From positions 1 through 34,563 of the forward strand of contig CALZHW010000021.1 of assembly GCA_945787125.1 (NCBI GenBank): a stretch of DNA of 34,563 nt. The letters are read 5' to 3'. Shown here piece after piece: positions 16,784-24,623 of the stretch. The notes under the pieces are model-generated. The model worked only from the letters and a program-made list of their open reading frames with translations. It had not been told where the DNA came from and searched no databases. Source of the stretch: an uncultured Ectothiorhodospiraceae bacterium (lineage in GTDB: Bacteria > Pseudomonadota > Gammaproteobacteria > S012-40). Made by a program: the position numbers and the translations under genes. How positions within the stretch are numbered: the first letter of the stretch is position 1; each line of letters starts with the position of its first letter.

Positions 16784-16978
16784 CTATGATAACTCAATTT
16801 GTACATTTTCGATAATTTCAGGAAGATAAATCGGCCTGTTATCGAACACAGCATTTAAGTTTTCACGAAACTTTGTCGATAAACCATCCATAAGTGCAAA
16901 GTTTAATAACGAGGAAGCAAGCTGCCCAATGCGTACGTGAAAAATACTGGATTTATTGGTTGAATCACGCTTTATCAC
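16784..16978 (-). CDS. Possible small protein ahead of the salvage pair
   Basis: A 64-residue frame from GTG 16978 ends 27 bases before the phosphoribosyltransferase start on the same strand. It contains HVRIGQLASSLLNFALMDGL and DNRPIYLPEIIENVQIEL, which look protein-like, but I know no family. GGGAAA lies six bases before the GTG. The frame stays open to GTG 17071, inside the divergent VWA gene, which I think is too long. It may be a real leader gene of the operon or chance. Confidence 0.35.
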   Translation of the reverse strand: MIKRDSTNKSSIFHVRIGQLASSLLNFALMDGLSTKFRENLNAVFDNRPIYLPEIIENVQIELS

Positions 16979-17017
16979 ACTGATTTCCCAAGGTAATACG
17001 CAATATTGACACACACT

Positions 17018-19018
17018 ATGAATACTCCAACGATCTACCAACAAAAAGCACTCAACAATCCGCTTGCTCACCTAATCACATGGTTAATGGTCGCATGGTT
17101 AATGATCGCATGTGCCATTTGCACACCACTTGCTGCGGATGAAAATGACATTGATGTTGTGTTGTTACTGGATGCCTCAGGCAGCATTAACACCAATGAT
17201 CCATTTCGCATGAGAATCGCAGCAGCGAAAATGTTTGTTTCGCTATTGCAACGTAATGACCGAGTAGCAGTCATTAGTTTTGATGGCCGCGCCTACCCAG
17301 TAACCCCCCTGCTTAAACTAGATTCTAAAAAGAATGAAAATATCATTTTGCAGAGTATCGATAAAATAGTAGCAAAAGGGAAATATACCAATGTTCATGA
17401 TGCCCTGTCTTTGGGATACGATACCTTAAAAACAAGCAATAATACTGGGCGTGAAAAACATATCATTTTGATATCAGATGGGAAAATGGATTTAGGAAGC
17501 AATGAGCGCAATGTGAAATTACTGGAAAAAACATTGCAAGACCTTACCCCAAAATTTGTCCAAAAAAAAATAAAAGTGCATAGCATCACTTTCAGCAAAG
17601 ACTCCTACATTCCTTTACTAAAACTCACCGCTGAAGACACAAATGGACACTTTGCGTTACTAACAAATGCGAAAAACATTCATCAGATCATAGATCACAT
17701 TTATTTACGAACCAAAAAACCGGATGAAATACCACTGACCGAAGACAGTTTTGTGGTGGATAATAATGTTAATGAACTAACTGTTGTTGCCTCGAAATAC
17801 GATGCAGATTCCATAATCACACTAGAAAACCCTAATGGCACAGATATCTCACAGGCATCACACAGCAACAATGTGCAATGGCAAAATAGCGAAAAATACG
17901 ATCTAATTAGCATCAAAAAACCTAAACCAGGATACTGGTTAATTAAATTTTCCGAAGGTGGCAACAAAGCCTACATACTGTCTGATCTAAATTTAAATAT
18001 CAAAGCCACAAAAGAAATAGCGGAACCGGGCACACCACTACATATACGGGCGTATTTAGCTGAAAATGGTAAGCTAGTCAACAATAAAGCCTTATTGAAA
18101 ACCTCATCATTTCAGATCAAAGTCACCTCACCCACCGGCACGGAGCTCAGCAATCAACTGCTTGATGATGGGTCAGAAATCGGTAGCGAACGGCATGATG
18201 GCATTTATGGTATTAGTTACGCATTTGATAATGAAGGCGTCTATAAAATAGAAGTTACGCTAAGCAATGAAACCTTTGATCGCAAAAAAACATTGTATGT
18301 TACCGTTAAATCATATTCACCCAAAGAGCCATTCGATAAAACAAACCAAACAACTACACAGCCTACGAATGCACAAGAGGCAGAAAAACAGACAGAAGTC
18401 GAAAAGATGATTGCCGAAAAGAGTGAAAATTCACTTGCAGCACACATTAAGGAACACCATGCTCCCGCAACTCTTGCAGATACCAATGCACTGCAAGCAG
18501 ATCACAATCAACATGGCAGCAGCCCAATCGCAGAACATACAGAACATACAGAACATACAGAACATACAGACGAGCATACAAACCCTGAAAATATAGATGC
18601 CGACGATGGGGGGTATTCTCTCACCGAAGCACTTATATTCTTTGTTTTGTTAAATATGATACTAGCGGCCTCAGGCGCCGCTTATTATTTCTTTTATTAC
18701 AAAAAACAACAAGAAAAGTCGAAAGAAAAATTAGATCCGCAAGAAGTTATTGTCGATTCAGAGCCGAGCACCAATTCAAACGAGCAAAATGAAACACCGC
18801 AAAGTGAGGCTAATGATACTGATGAGGAAAAAGAATCTGCGGCAAGTCAGCTAATGAGTCAAGCAATTGCCTCCGATATAGAAAGCGCAGAAAACAGCGA
18901 AACCGATAATTATAGCTTATCAGACGCCGTAGATGATTTATCGGAGATAGACCTTGCCGCCGAACTTTCTTCCATATTGGATAGCGAAGATAGCAAAATC
19001 ACCAAGAAAGACATTTAG
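17018..19018 (+). CDS. Membrane-anchored von Willebrand A protein
   Basis: The 666-residue product has a hydrophobic N-terminal segment (about 17-38, signal or anchor), then a VWA domain (44-240) with a complete MIDAS: D52-A-S-G-S56, Thr124 in KYTNVHDAL and Asp154 in ISDGKMD. Residues 250-440 look beta-rich and Ig-like, with PGYWLIKFSEGG and a later DDGSEIGSERHDGIYGISYA, as in eukaryotic CLCA-type and bacterial VWA proteins. A low-complexity linker follows, with four EHT repeats at 506-517 coded by four perfect 9-base units, then a membrane helix (about 535-560) and a 100-residue, strongly acidic cytoplasmic tail. The coiled-coil gene begins 12 bases after the stop. ATG 17018 is preceded by a weak site; a TTG at 17006 is an alternative. 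Confidence 0.85.
   Translation: MNTPTIYQQKALNNPLAHLITWLMVAWLMIACAICTPLAADENDIDVVLLLDASGSINTNDPFRMRIAAAKMFVSLLQRNDRVAVISFDGRAYPVTPLLKLDSKKNENIILQSIDKIVAKGKYTNVHDALSLGYDTLKTSNNTGREKHIILISDGKMDLGSNERNVKLLEKTLQDLTPKFVQKKIKVHSITFSKDSYIPLLKLTAEDTNGHFALLTNAKNIHQIIDHIYLRTKKPDEIPLTEDSFVVDNNVNELTVVASKYDADSIITLENPNGTDISQASHSNNVQWQNSEKYDLISIKKPKPGYWLIKFSEGGNKAYILSDLNLNIKATKEIAEPGTPLHIRAYLAENGKLVNNKALLKTSSFQIKVTSPTGTELSNQLLDDGSEIGSERHDGIYGISYAFDNEGVYKIEVTLSNETFDRKKTLYVTVKSYSPKEPFDKTNQTTTQPTNAQEAEKQTEVEKMIAEKSENSLAAHIKEHHAPATLADTNALQADHNQHGSSPIAEHTEHTEHTEHTDEHTNPENIDADDGGYSLTEALIFFVLLNMILAASGAAYYFFYYKKQQEKSKEKLDPQEVIVDSEPSTNSNEQNETPQSEANDTDEEKESAASQLMSQAIASDIESAENSETDNYSLSDAVDDLSEIDLAAELSSILDSEDSKITKKDI
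18533..18568 (+). repeat. 9-bp tandem repeat inside the VWA gene
   Basis: Four perfect copies of GAACATACA encode EHT-EHT-EHT-EHT. A diverged copy (GACGAGCATACA) follows. Changes in copy number keep the reading frame, so the His/Glu/Thr-rich linker could vary in length between strains. Confidence 0.95.
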
Positions 19019-19030
19019 GGAATTCACAAC

Positions 19031-20146
19031 ATGATCAAATTGAATTTTATAGTTTTTCTCGGACTAATCCAACTAACGGTAATTCTACTGGTTGTTGCTA
19101 TTGTCCAATTCTATTACATAAAAAAATATCAACCTTTTTATCAGGCCAACACAACACCACAGCTACTGCTCAGAAAAATCTTTCAACGACTCATTAAACA
19201 AACACAAGAGTTCGGTAAAAGCCTTAAGCAGGATGCATTAGCCGGTGACGACAGCGCCATAGACATGCGCCGAAATTTAACGGCACGGCTAAACTGGCTC
19301 ATTATAGAGCGCGATTTTGCAACAACTCACCAACCTGATGCCGGTTACTGGCAAGATATTAACAAGCGTATAAAAAATATGTTAAGCCGGTGGCTAGAGA
19401 TAAAAACTATTCTTGCACCACCTGACATCCAAAGTATCAAACTCGCGATTGACAGTGATGAACAGGATTTCATTGATTTTGATGAGATGGACATTGAAGA
19501 AGTCGCCAAAGAACGAATTACCACACTTACCAAGCGTGTAGAGGTTATGTCCGATTATGAAAAGATGTACCTTGAAATGGAGTATACCTACAAGGCATTA
19601 GAAGCCAGTTACAACGAGTTAATGAAAGGTATCAGAAATCTTGAACTTGAAGCAAAGGAGGCAGAAAAACTTCGCATTTTAACCAAGCAGCAAAAAGTGA
19701 ATGAAGAAAAACTCAACGAATTACTCAGAGAGATTCAAAAATCTAAAGACAGGCTAGTTCAAGAGCTGGAGCAGTTGGAAACGGCTTATCTTATCCTTGA
19801 AAGCGATGCAAATGAAAATGAGAATGAAAATGAGAATGAGAATGAGAATGAGAATGAGAATGAGAATGAGAATGAAAATATTCTGAGTGAAAGTAGTAAC
19901 CCTGATACCAAAGAACTGCAAAATATATTGAGTAATCAGGACGATCTTCTACTTGAGCTAAAAAAGGCTCTCGCCAAAGTTAAAATGGAAGCCGAAGAAA
20001 AAGATATCATCGACAAACACACCAGCAATATTTCCAAAACCAACAAAGAAGTTAATCATTGCTTACAAATGCTTGAGCTTGAACGGGAGCGCCTGACGGA
20101 GGAACTCGCCCAATTACAGGCTCCTAGTGATTTTAGCTCGCAATGA
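19031..20146 (+). CDS. Membrane-anchored coiled-coil protein
   Basis: The 371-residue product starts with one hydrophobic helix (about 5-27, FIVFLGLIQLTVILLVVAIV) followed by a short basic segment, so the rest is probably cytoplasmic. Residues 90-170 are mixed and helical; from about 165 to 258 heptad-like Glu/Lys/Leu patterns suggest a long coiled coil. Residues 261-282 are eleven Asn-Glu units, and a second coiled coil (about 295-360) ends the chain. I do not recognise a family. AATTCACAAC separates it from the VWA gene, so the two are surely cotranscribed and may form one membrane complex. The stop codon lies inside a degenerate copy of the dispersed repeat. Confidence 0.75.
   Translation: MIKLNFIVFLGLIQLTVILLVVAIVQFYYIKKYQPFYQANTTPQLLLRKIFQRLIKQTQEFGKSLKQDALAGDDSAIDMRRNLTARLNWLIIERDFATTHQPDAGYWQDINKRIKNMLSRWLEIKTILAPPDIQSIKLAIDSDEQDFIDFDEMDIEEVAKERITTLTKRVEVMSDYEKMYLEMEYTYKALEASYNELMKGIRNLELEAKEAEKLRILTKQQKVNEEKLNELLREIQKSKDRLVQELEQLETAYLILESDANENENENENENENENENENENENILSESSNPDTKELQNILSNQDDLLLELKKALAKVKMEAEEKDIIDKHTSNISKTNKEVNHCLQMLELERERLTEELAQLQAPSDFSSQ
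19811..19876 (+). repeat. Hexanucleotide tandem repeat coding for (Asn-Glu)11
   Basis: Eleven units of AATGAR (eight AATGAG and three AATGAA) run without a break inside the coiled-coil gene. Copy-number change would lengthen or shorten an Asn-Glu linker without shifting frame. Confidence 0.95.
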
Positions 20147-20221
20147 CAGAACGGTAGCAGGACTAACATTCCCGCCAAGATTTGTCACTGCGAACGATGA
20201 CTCATGCACTCCGATTGCGAG
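20138..20221. repeat. Degenerate short copy of the dispersed repeat between two stop codons
   Basis: CTCGCAATGACAGAAC at the left and CACTCCGATTGCGAG at the right form an inverted pair like the ends of the 190-bp element (compare CTCCGATTGTGAG at 12458-12470). The inner landmarks are missing. It supplies the stop of the coiled-coil gene and abuts the stop of pepN on the other strand. Confidence 0.45.
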
Positions 20222-22864
20222 TTAATTTTTCAACGTTTTATCGATAATCTCAAAAACATCGTTAGATAAATTATTTTTCGCTAAAATATCGTTCAGCACC
20301 ACATGTATTTTGTCCTGTCGGTCTTCATCAAGCCGCTTCCAACTTGAAAAAGCGTTAGCGATTCTTGCTGACATTTGTGGATTAAGGTCGTTAAGTTTTT
20401 TGACATAATGCGCGATAAACTCATAAGCTTCACCATCTTTGCGATTAAAAACCACCGGATTGCCGAACGCGACACTGCCTATTACAGCTCTAACCTTATT
20501 GGGATTTTTAATATCGAAAGCTTCATGCTGCACCAACAATTGAGCACGTATGAAGGTATCTTTTGTTCTGGCACGGGCTTGAACTGTCAGCCATTTATCG
20601 ACAACTAAGGGATCGTGTTTCCAGTTTTCATAAAAATCCTTCAAGACATAATCCCTTTCATCACATTCTGTATTGGCAAAACAGGTTAACGCTGCCATTT
20701 TATCCGTCATATTGTTGCTGGTTTCATATTGCTGCATGGCCAATTGACGAATTTCCGGCGTATTAAGTCGCATCAAATAGGACAAGCAATGATTTTTTAA
20801 CGCCCGCCGCGCAACCGCATTATAGTTAAATTCATAAGCTTCGTTCGAATGCTCGGCATGATAAAGCTCCAACAACGTGAGCTCCAATGCCTTCGCCGTA
20901 GTCTGACAAATAAACTCTCTGGCTTTATGTATCGCATCGGGGTCGATGCGCTGATACGCCTCCGCAAGTAATACTTCATTAGGCACTGTTGTTGCCTGAG
21001 CACGAAATATTTTATCCGCGGTTTCATCGAGTAATACGTTGCTAAACGCTTCAGTGATACCCACATACATGCCTAAAGGGTGCTGTGCCTTCATGTCTTC
21101 TAACAGCTCTTTCACCACAATATTGCATAATCTTTGCCCTGCTTCCCAACGATTAAATTCATCGGTATCGTGTGATACAAGAAACCTTAAATCGTATTTT
21201 TCGTAGTCATAAAAAACTTTAACGGGCGCTGAAAAACCCCGTAAGAGTGATGGCAATGATCCCTCTGGAATATTATTGAAAACTAACTCAGTTTCTGTTT
21301 CTTTTATATCAAAAACCTGTGGTGCAACCGGCACATTGTCACCGACCAACGTCAAAGGCAACTCATCGCCTTCAGGTGATATAAAGCCCATCGCCAGTGG
21401 GATATGAAAGGGTTTTTTAATCTCCTGTCCTGGGGTTGCTGGACAACTTTGAGTGATTCTCACACTCATGGTATTTTTTTCTGCATCGTGTTTAGAGCGA
21501 ATATGTAACTCCGGCGTACCGGCTTGACTGTACCAAAGTCTGAACTGTGACAAGTCCACACCCGTGGCATCTTCCATCGCAATTACAAAGTCTTCAGTGG
21601 TGACCGCTTGGCCATCATGCCGCGAAAAATACAGATCAGTGCCTTGACGAAATTTCTCAACACCCAGGATATGGTGCATCATGCGCACAATTTCTGCACC
21701 CTTGTTGTACACCGTAACCGTATAAAAATTAGATATATCAATAAACGATTCTGGCCGAATGGGGTGAGCCATTGGGCCTGCATCCTGCGGGAACTGCGCA
21801 GAACGTAATACATTGACATCACTTATACGCTTTACCGAACGCGAACCCATATCCGAAGAAAATTCCTGATCACGAAATACGGTAAAGCCTTCTTTCAAAC
21901 TCAGTTGAAACCAATCCCGGCATGTCACTCTGTTGCCGCTCCAGTTATGGAAATATTCGTGTCCTATGATGCTTTCAATCGTGTCATAGTCAGAATCAGT
22001 AGCGGTTTCCGGGTTAGCTAATACACAGGCGGAATTGAAAATATTTAAGCCTTTATTTTCCATAGCACCCATGTTGAAGTCGTTGACAGCGACAATCATA
22101 AAAATATTCAGATCGTATTCTCGACCGTAAACTTCTTCATCCCAACGCATGGACTTTTTTAGCGAATCTAATGCGTGATCACACTTGGTTTTATTCGCAG
22201 CTTCTACATAAATCTGTAATATTACTTCATTACCTGATTGCGTGGTAAATGTATCTTGTTGACAGTATAAATCACCCGCCACTAATGCAAATAAATAACT
22301 GGGTTTGGGAAATGGGTCGTGCCATTTGACCCAATGTCGGCCATTATCCTCCTCGCCACTCGCCACACGATTGCCGTTTGATAACAACACTGGATAATGT
22401 TTTTTGTCTGCGTCAATCGTTGTCGTAAAGACTGTCATCACATCAGGACGATCAGGGAAATAAGTGATACGACGAAAACCTTCTGCTTCACATTGTGTGC
22501 AATACATACCACCGGATTTATAAAGACCTTCAAGTGCAGAGTTTTCTTGTGGTTTGATTTCTGTCACTATTGTCAGGCTGAAGACATCAGGCACCTTAGG
22601 GATTTCAAGCGAGTCTTCTGTTAAATCGTATGTATTCTCAGCCAGTGCCTTACCATCCATTAGCAACTGCACGAGTTTTAATTCCTGGCCATTCAGAGAC
22701 AAAGAATGTGTATTGGTTTGAGCATTTTTGTTACGTTCAAATTTTATGTGTGAGGTAACTGTAACAACTTCTTCATTTATCAGAAAATGTAAATCAACAG
22801 ATTCAATGAGATATTCTGCTGGTTTATAATCTTTTAAATAAATTACGTCTGGTTTGCTATTCAT
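20222..22864 (-). CDS. pepN: Aminopeptidase N (M1 family)
   Basis: At 880 residues it has the length of gammaproteobacterial PepN. The exopeptidase motif GAMEN is at 266-270, the zinc site HEYFH at 302-306 with the third ligand Glu325 in LKEGFTVF, all intact. An N-terminal beta domain, a catalytic thermolysin-like domain, a small beta domain and a helical C-terminus fit the order. It removes N-terminal amino acids from peptides in the cytoplasm. Its stop meets the coiled-coil gene tail-to-tail across a degenerate repeat, and the yjgA gene lies 39 bases upstream on the same strand. Confidence 0.95.
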   Translation of the reverse strand: MNSKPDVIYLKDYKPAEYLIESVDLHFLINEEVVTVTSHIKFERNKNAQTNTHSLSLNGQELKLVQLLMDGKALAENTYDLTEDSLEIPKVPDVFSLTIVTEIKPQENSALEGLYKSGGMYCTQCEAEGFRRITYFPDRPDVMTVFTTTIDADKKHYPVLLSNGNRVASGEEDNGRHWVKWHDPFPKPSYLFALVAGDLYCQQDTFTTQSGNEVILQIYVEAANKTKCDHALDSLKKSMRWDEEVYGREYDLNIFMIVAVNDFNMGAMENKGLNIFNSACVLANPETATDSDYDTIESIIGHEYFHNWSGNRVTCRDWFQLSLKEGFTVFRDQEFSSDMGSRSVKRISDVNVLRSAQFPQDAGPMAHPIRPESFIDISNFYTVTVYNKGAEIVRMMHHILGVEKFRQGTDLYFSRHDGQAVTTEDFVIAMEDATGVDLSQFRLWYSQAGTPELHIRSKHDAEKNTMSVRITQSCPATPGQEIKKPFHIPLAMGFISPEGDELPLTLVGDNVPVAPQVFDIKETETELVFNNIPEGSLPSLLRGFSAPVKVFYDYEKYDLRFLVSHDTDEFNRWEAGQRLCNIVVKELLEDMKAQHPLGMYVGITEAFSNVLLDETADKIFRAQATTVPNEVLLAEAYQRIDPDAIHKAREFICQTTAKALELTLLELYHAEHSNEAYEFNYNAVARRALKNHCLSYLMRLNTPEIRQLAMQQYETSNNMTDKMAALTCFANTECDERDYVLKDFYENWKHDPLVVDKWLTVQARARTKDTFIRAQLLVQHEAFDIKNPNKVRAVIGSVAFGNPVVFNRKDGEAYEFIAHYVKKLNDLNPQMSARIANAFSSWKRLDEDRQDKIHVVLNDILAKNNLSNDVFEIIDKTLKN

Positions 22865-22903
22865 CCTGAGTATCCTGGTTGTCTACTAACTAATGGTTAT
22901 CTA

Positions 22904-23416
22904 CTAACTTTTCAATTGCTTTAAATATTGAAACAATTCACGCTTAGCTTTTATGCTCATTTTTTCATTTTTGATATTTTTCGCATTTCGCACAAGTTGA
23001 CGTAAATGCTGTAGATCAATAGCAGGGAATTCCTGCATGATATCCTCCAAGATATCATCACCCTCTTCGATTATTCGATCGCGCCATTTTTCTAATTTAT
23101 GAAAAAAGCTATTCGCTTCATGTACCTGGTTATCAAGCTGAAGAAAATACGCATCTATGGCCTCAGCATCATAGTTTCTCATGAGCTTGCCAATATATTG
23201 CAATTGTCGCTTAAGGCCGCCACGAGATTTTATTGATTTGGCGAGCATTACAGCGTCAGCCAGAACTTCTGGCAAATCAACTTCTTTCAATTGTTTGTTA
23301 GTCAAGGTCAACAAACGCTCACCCAATACTTGCAGTGCATCGGCCTCCCGCTTTCTTTGACTTTTGCTAATTTCTATTTCTGGGTTTGTTTCATCTGGGC
23401 TCATAGGTTCGTTCAT
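22904..23416 (-). CDS. yjgA: YjgA/DarP ribosome-biogenesis protein
   Basis: The 170-residue, highly charged helical protein matches the DUF615 family: SKSQRKREADALQVLGERLL near the N-terminus, ADAVMLAKSIKSRGGLKRQL with the typical (G)LKRQLQYIGKLMR, and a C-terminal KAKRELFQYLK. E. coli DarP/YjgA binds late 50S ribosomal precursors and helps their assembly. It lies 39 bases upstream of pepN and may share its transcript. No strong ribosome-binding site is visible at ATG 23416; the ATG four codons later is possible. Confidence 0.9.
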   Translation of the reverse strand: MNEPMSPDETNPEIEISKSQRKREADALQVLGERLLTLTNKQLKEVDLPEVLADAVMLAKSIKSRGGLKRQLQYIGKLMRNYDAEAIDAYFLQLDNQVHEANSFFHKLEKWRDRIIEEGDDILEDIMQEFPAIDLQHLRQLVRNAKNIKNEKMSIKAKRELFQYLKQLKS

Positions 23417-23570
23417 TACATATCTAGCTAAGTTGGAATTACATGAAAATAGTGAATCAAGGTTGATATACTACAGGAATTCAATTATATATAACGCTGG
23501 TATTTTTTCTTTTAGGAACAGAAAAAACGCAGTTTAAGGTTTTGTAACACGCTTCACAATAGGGGAAACA

Positions 23571-23855
23571 ATGCATCAAATACGTAATATTAACGACATT
23601 CATTGTAACGATTGCCAATATGAAGGTCCGGCTAAAACTAACAGTGCCAATTCATTCATTATTTTTTTCATCATGCTGTGCAGTTCGGTGGTCTTGCTAC
23701 CAATGATTGTTGTCGCCTTGGGGTTCATGGCCTGGATAATTGCAACCCCTGCAAAACTCAGCTGCCCACAATGTAAATCAAAGAATATTGTTGAATTAAC
23801 CGATGAACAAATGAAAGCCCTGAACGAGCCGAAAAATGAAAATACACCTGAATAA
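23571..23855 (+). CDS. Small zinc-ribbon membrane protein
   Basis: The 94-residue protein begins with IHCNDCQYEG (a CxxC pair), then has a hydrophobic stretch (about 28-61, possibly two short membrane passes), then LSCPQCKSKNIVEL (a second CxxC pair). The two knuckles on each side of the membrane segment look like a split zinc ribbon facing the cytoplasm. Its function is unknown. AGGGGAAACA lies just before the ATG. Confidence 0.7.
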   Translation: MHQIRNINDIHCNDCQYEGPAKTNSANSFIIFFIMLCSSVVLLPMIVVALGFMAWIIATPAKLSCPQCKSKNIVELTDEQMKALNEPKNENTPE

Positions 23856-24014
23856 TACATGGTTTTATGCGTATGTTTTTTAACGAAATTAAAGGAAAAC
23901 TGTTGACGAAAAGCCAATAGTGATGTGGAATATGCATCATTCGCCAAACAGATCGATGAACAAAACCGAATTGATCCAGCGAACATTACGAATAAACCTT
24001 GAGGGAGGCTAAAC

Positions 24015-24371
24015 GTGAAAATCAAATCAATTGCCGTTGTTATGGCATCAGTAGTATCACTCTTTATCATCGCGCAAGCATCTGCTGCAAGTGTCAACCT
24101 AAATTCTGCACAATGGCTTGGCCCATTAAAACTCGAAGAAAAACAATTGACTCCCATTAAAAAGGCGTTTGAAAAAGCCCTTTCTGCACCTCTCGACGCT
24201 GAACAACAATGTGGTGAAATATTTTCAGACTGCGTGATACGTGCAGCAAGAGAGTGGCAAGTTGATGGAGATACCTATCGCGAAATGGTTATACATATCC
24301 ACACAAAAGGACATGCTTCACGCGCTGTTGGCCAGTCTGGTGGTAAGTGGCCAAGCATCATTATAAAATAA
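24015..24371 (+). CDS. Small secreted protein
   Basis: The 118-residue product has a clear signal peptide (MKIKSIAVVMASVVSLFIIA, cleavage near ASA-A). The mature part is mostly helical with one Cys pair (QQCGEIFSDC) that may form a disulfide, and a basic C-terminus. I do not recognise a family. The start is GTG with a strong GGGAGG seven bases ahead. Just upstream (about 23910-24002) another frame reads SDVEYASFAKQIDEQNRIDP before a stop, perhaps the remnant of another gene. Confidence 0.7.
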   Translation: MKIKSIAVVMASVVSLFIIAQASAASVNLNSAQWLGPLKLEEKQLTPIKKAFEKALSAPLDAEQQCGEIFSDCVIRAAREWQVDGDTYREMVIHIHTKGHASRAVGQSGGKWPSIIIK

Positions 24372-24388
24372 AATCATAATCAGTTCTC

Positions 24389-24512
24389 AAGCGAGCGAAA
24401 CATTTAGTGCTTCAGAAATGTGGAGCAAGGCGGTACAAAGAAATATAAGAAGCTTAGTGGAGGGGGCTCCACACAGAATAAGAAGTACTTACATTTTTCG
24501 CTCGCTTTTTAA
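24389..24512. ncRNA. Candidate structured RNA or attenuator ahead of the DAHP synthase gene
   Basis: AAGCGAGCGAAA (24389-24400) and TTTCGCTCGCTT (24497-24508) pair perfectly over 12 bp and the plus strand continues with a T-run, as in an intrinsic terminator. Inside are ACATTT/AAATGT (24400-24421), and TGTGGAGC (24419-24426) with GCTCCACA (24466-24473). GTGGAG at 24458 can instead pair with CTCCAC at 24467, so two folds compete. This could be a small RNA, an attenuator for the aro gene, or a large terminator of the secreted-protein gene. The element is also foldable on the minus strand. Confidence 0.5.
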
Positions 24513-24554
24513 TGACTTTATATTCCTTTTCCCCCCATGCCTTGAATTTTCGCG

Positions 24555-24560
24555 TATAAT
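24555..24560 (+). promoter_or_regulatory. Possible -10 box of the DAHP synthase gene
   Basis: A perfect TATAAT lies 63 bases upstream of the start codon. No good -35 box is seen at the right distance, but a GCG directly before it is partly extended-type. It sits downstream of the structured segment at 24389-24512, which argues that the aro gene can be transcribed independently of that element. Confidence 0.35.
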
Positions 24561-24623
24561 TGAACCCTGCCGCTAACACAGTCGCTTATTATTTGTTCAA
24601 ACCAGCCTGGATCCGCATTTCCA

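Noticed and set aside
23600-24157. A 185-residue minus-strand open frame opposite two small plus-strand genes
   Set aside because: The plus-strand genes have proper starts, ribosome-binding sites, a zinc-ribbon pattern and a signal peptide; the opposite frame has a composition typical of a shadow.
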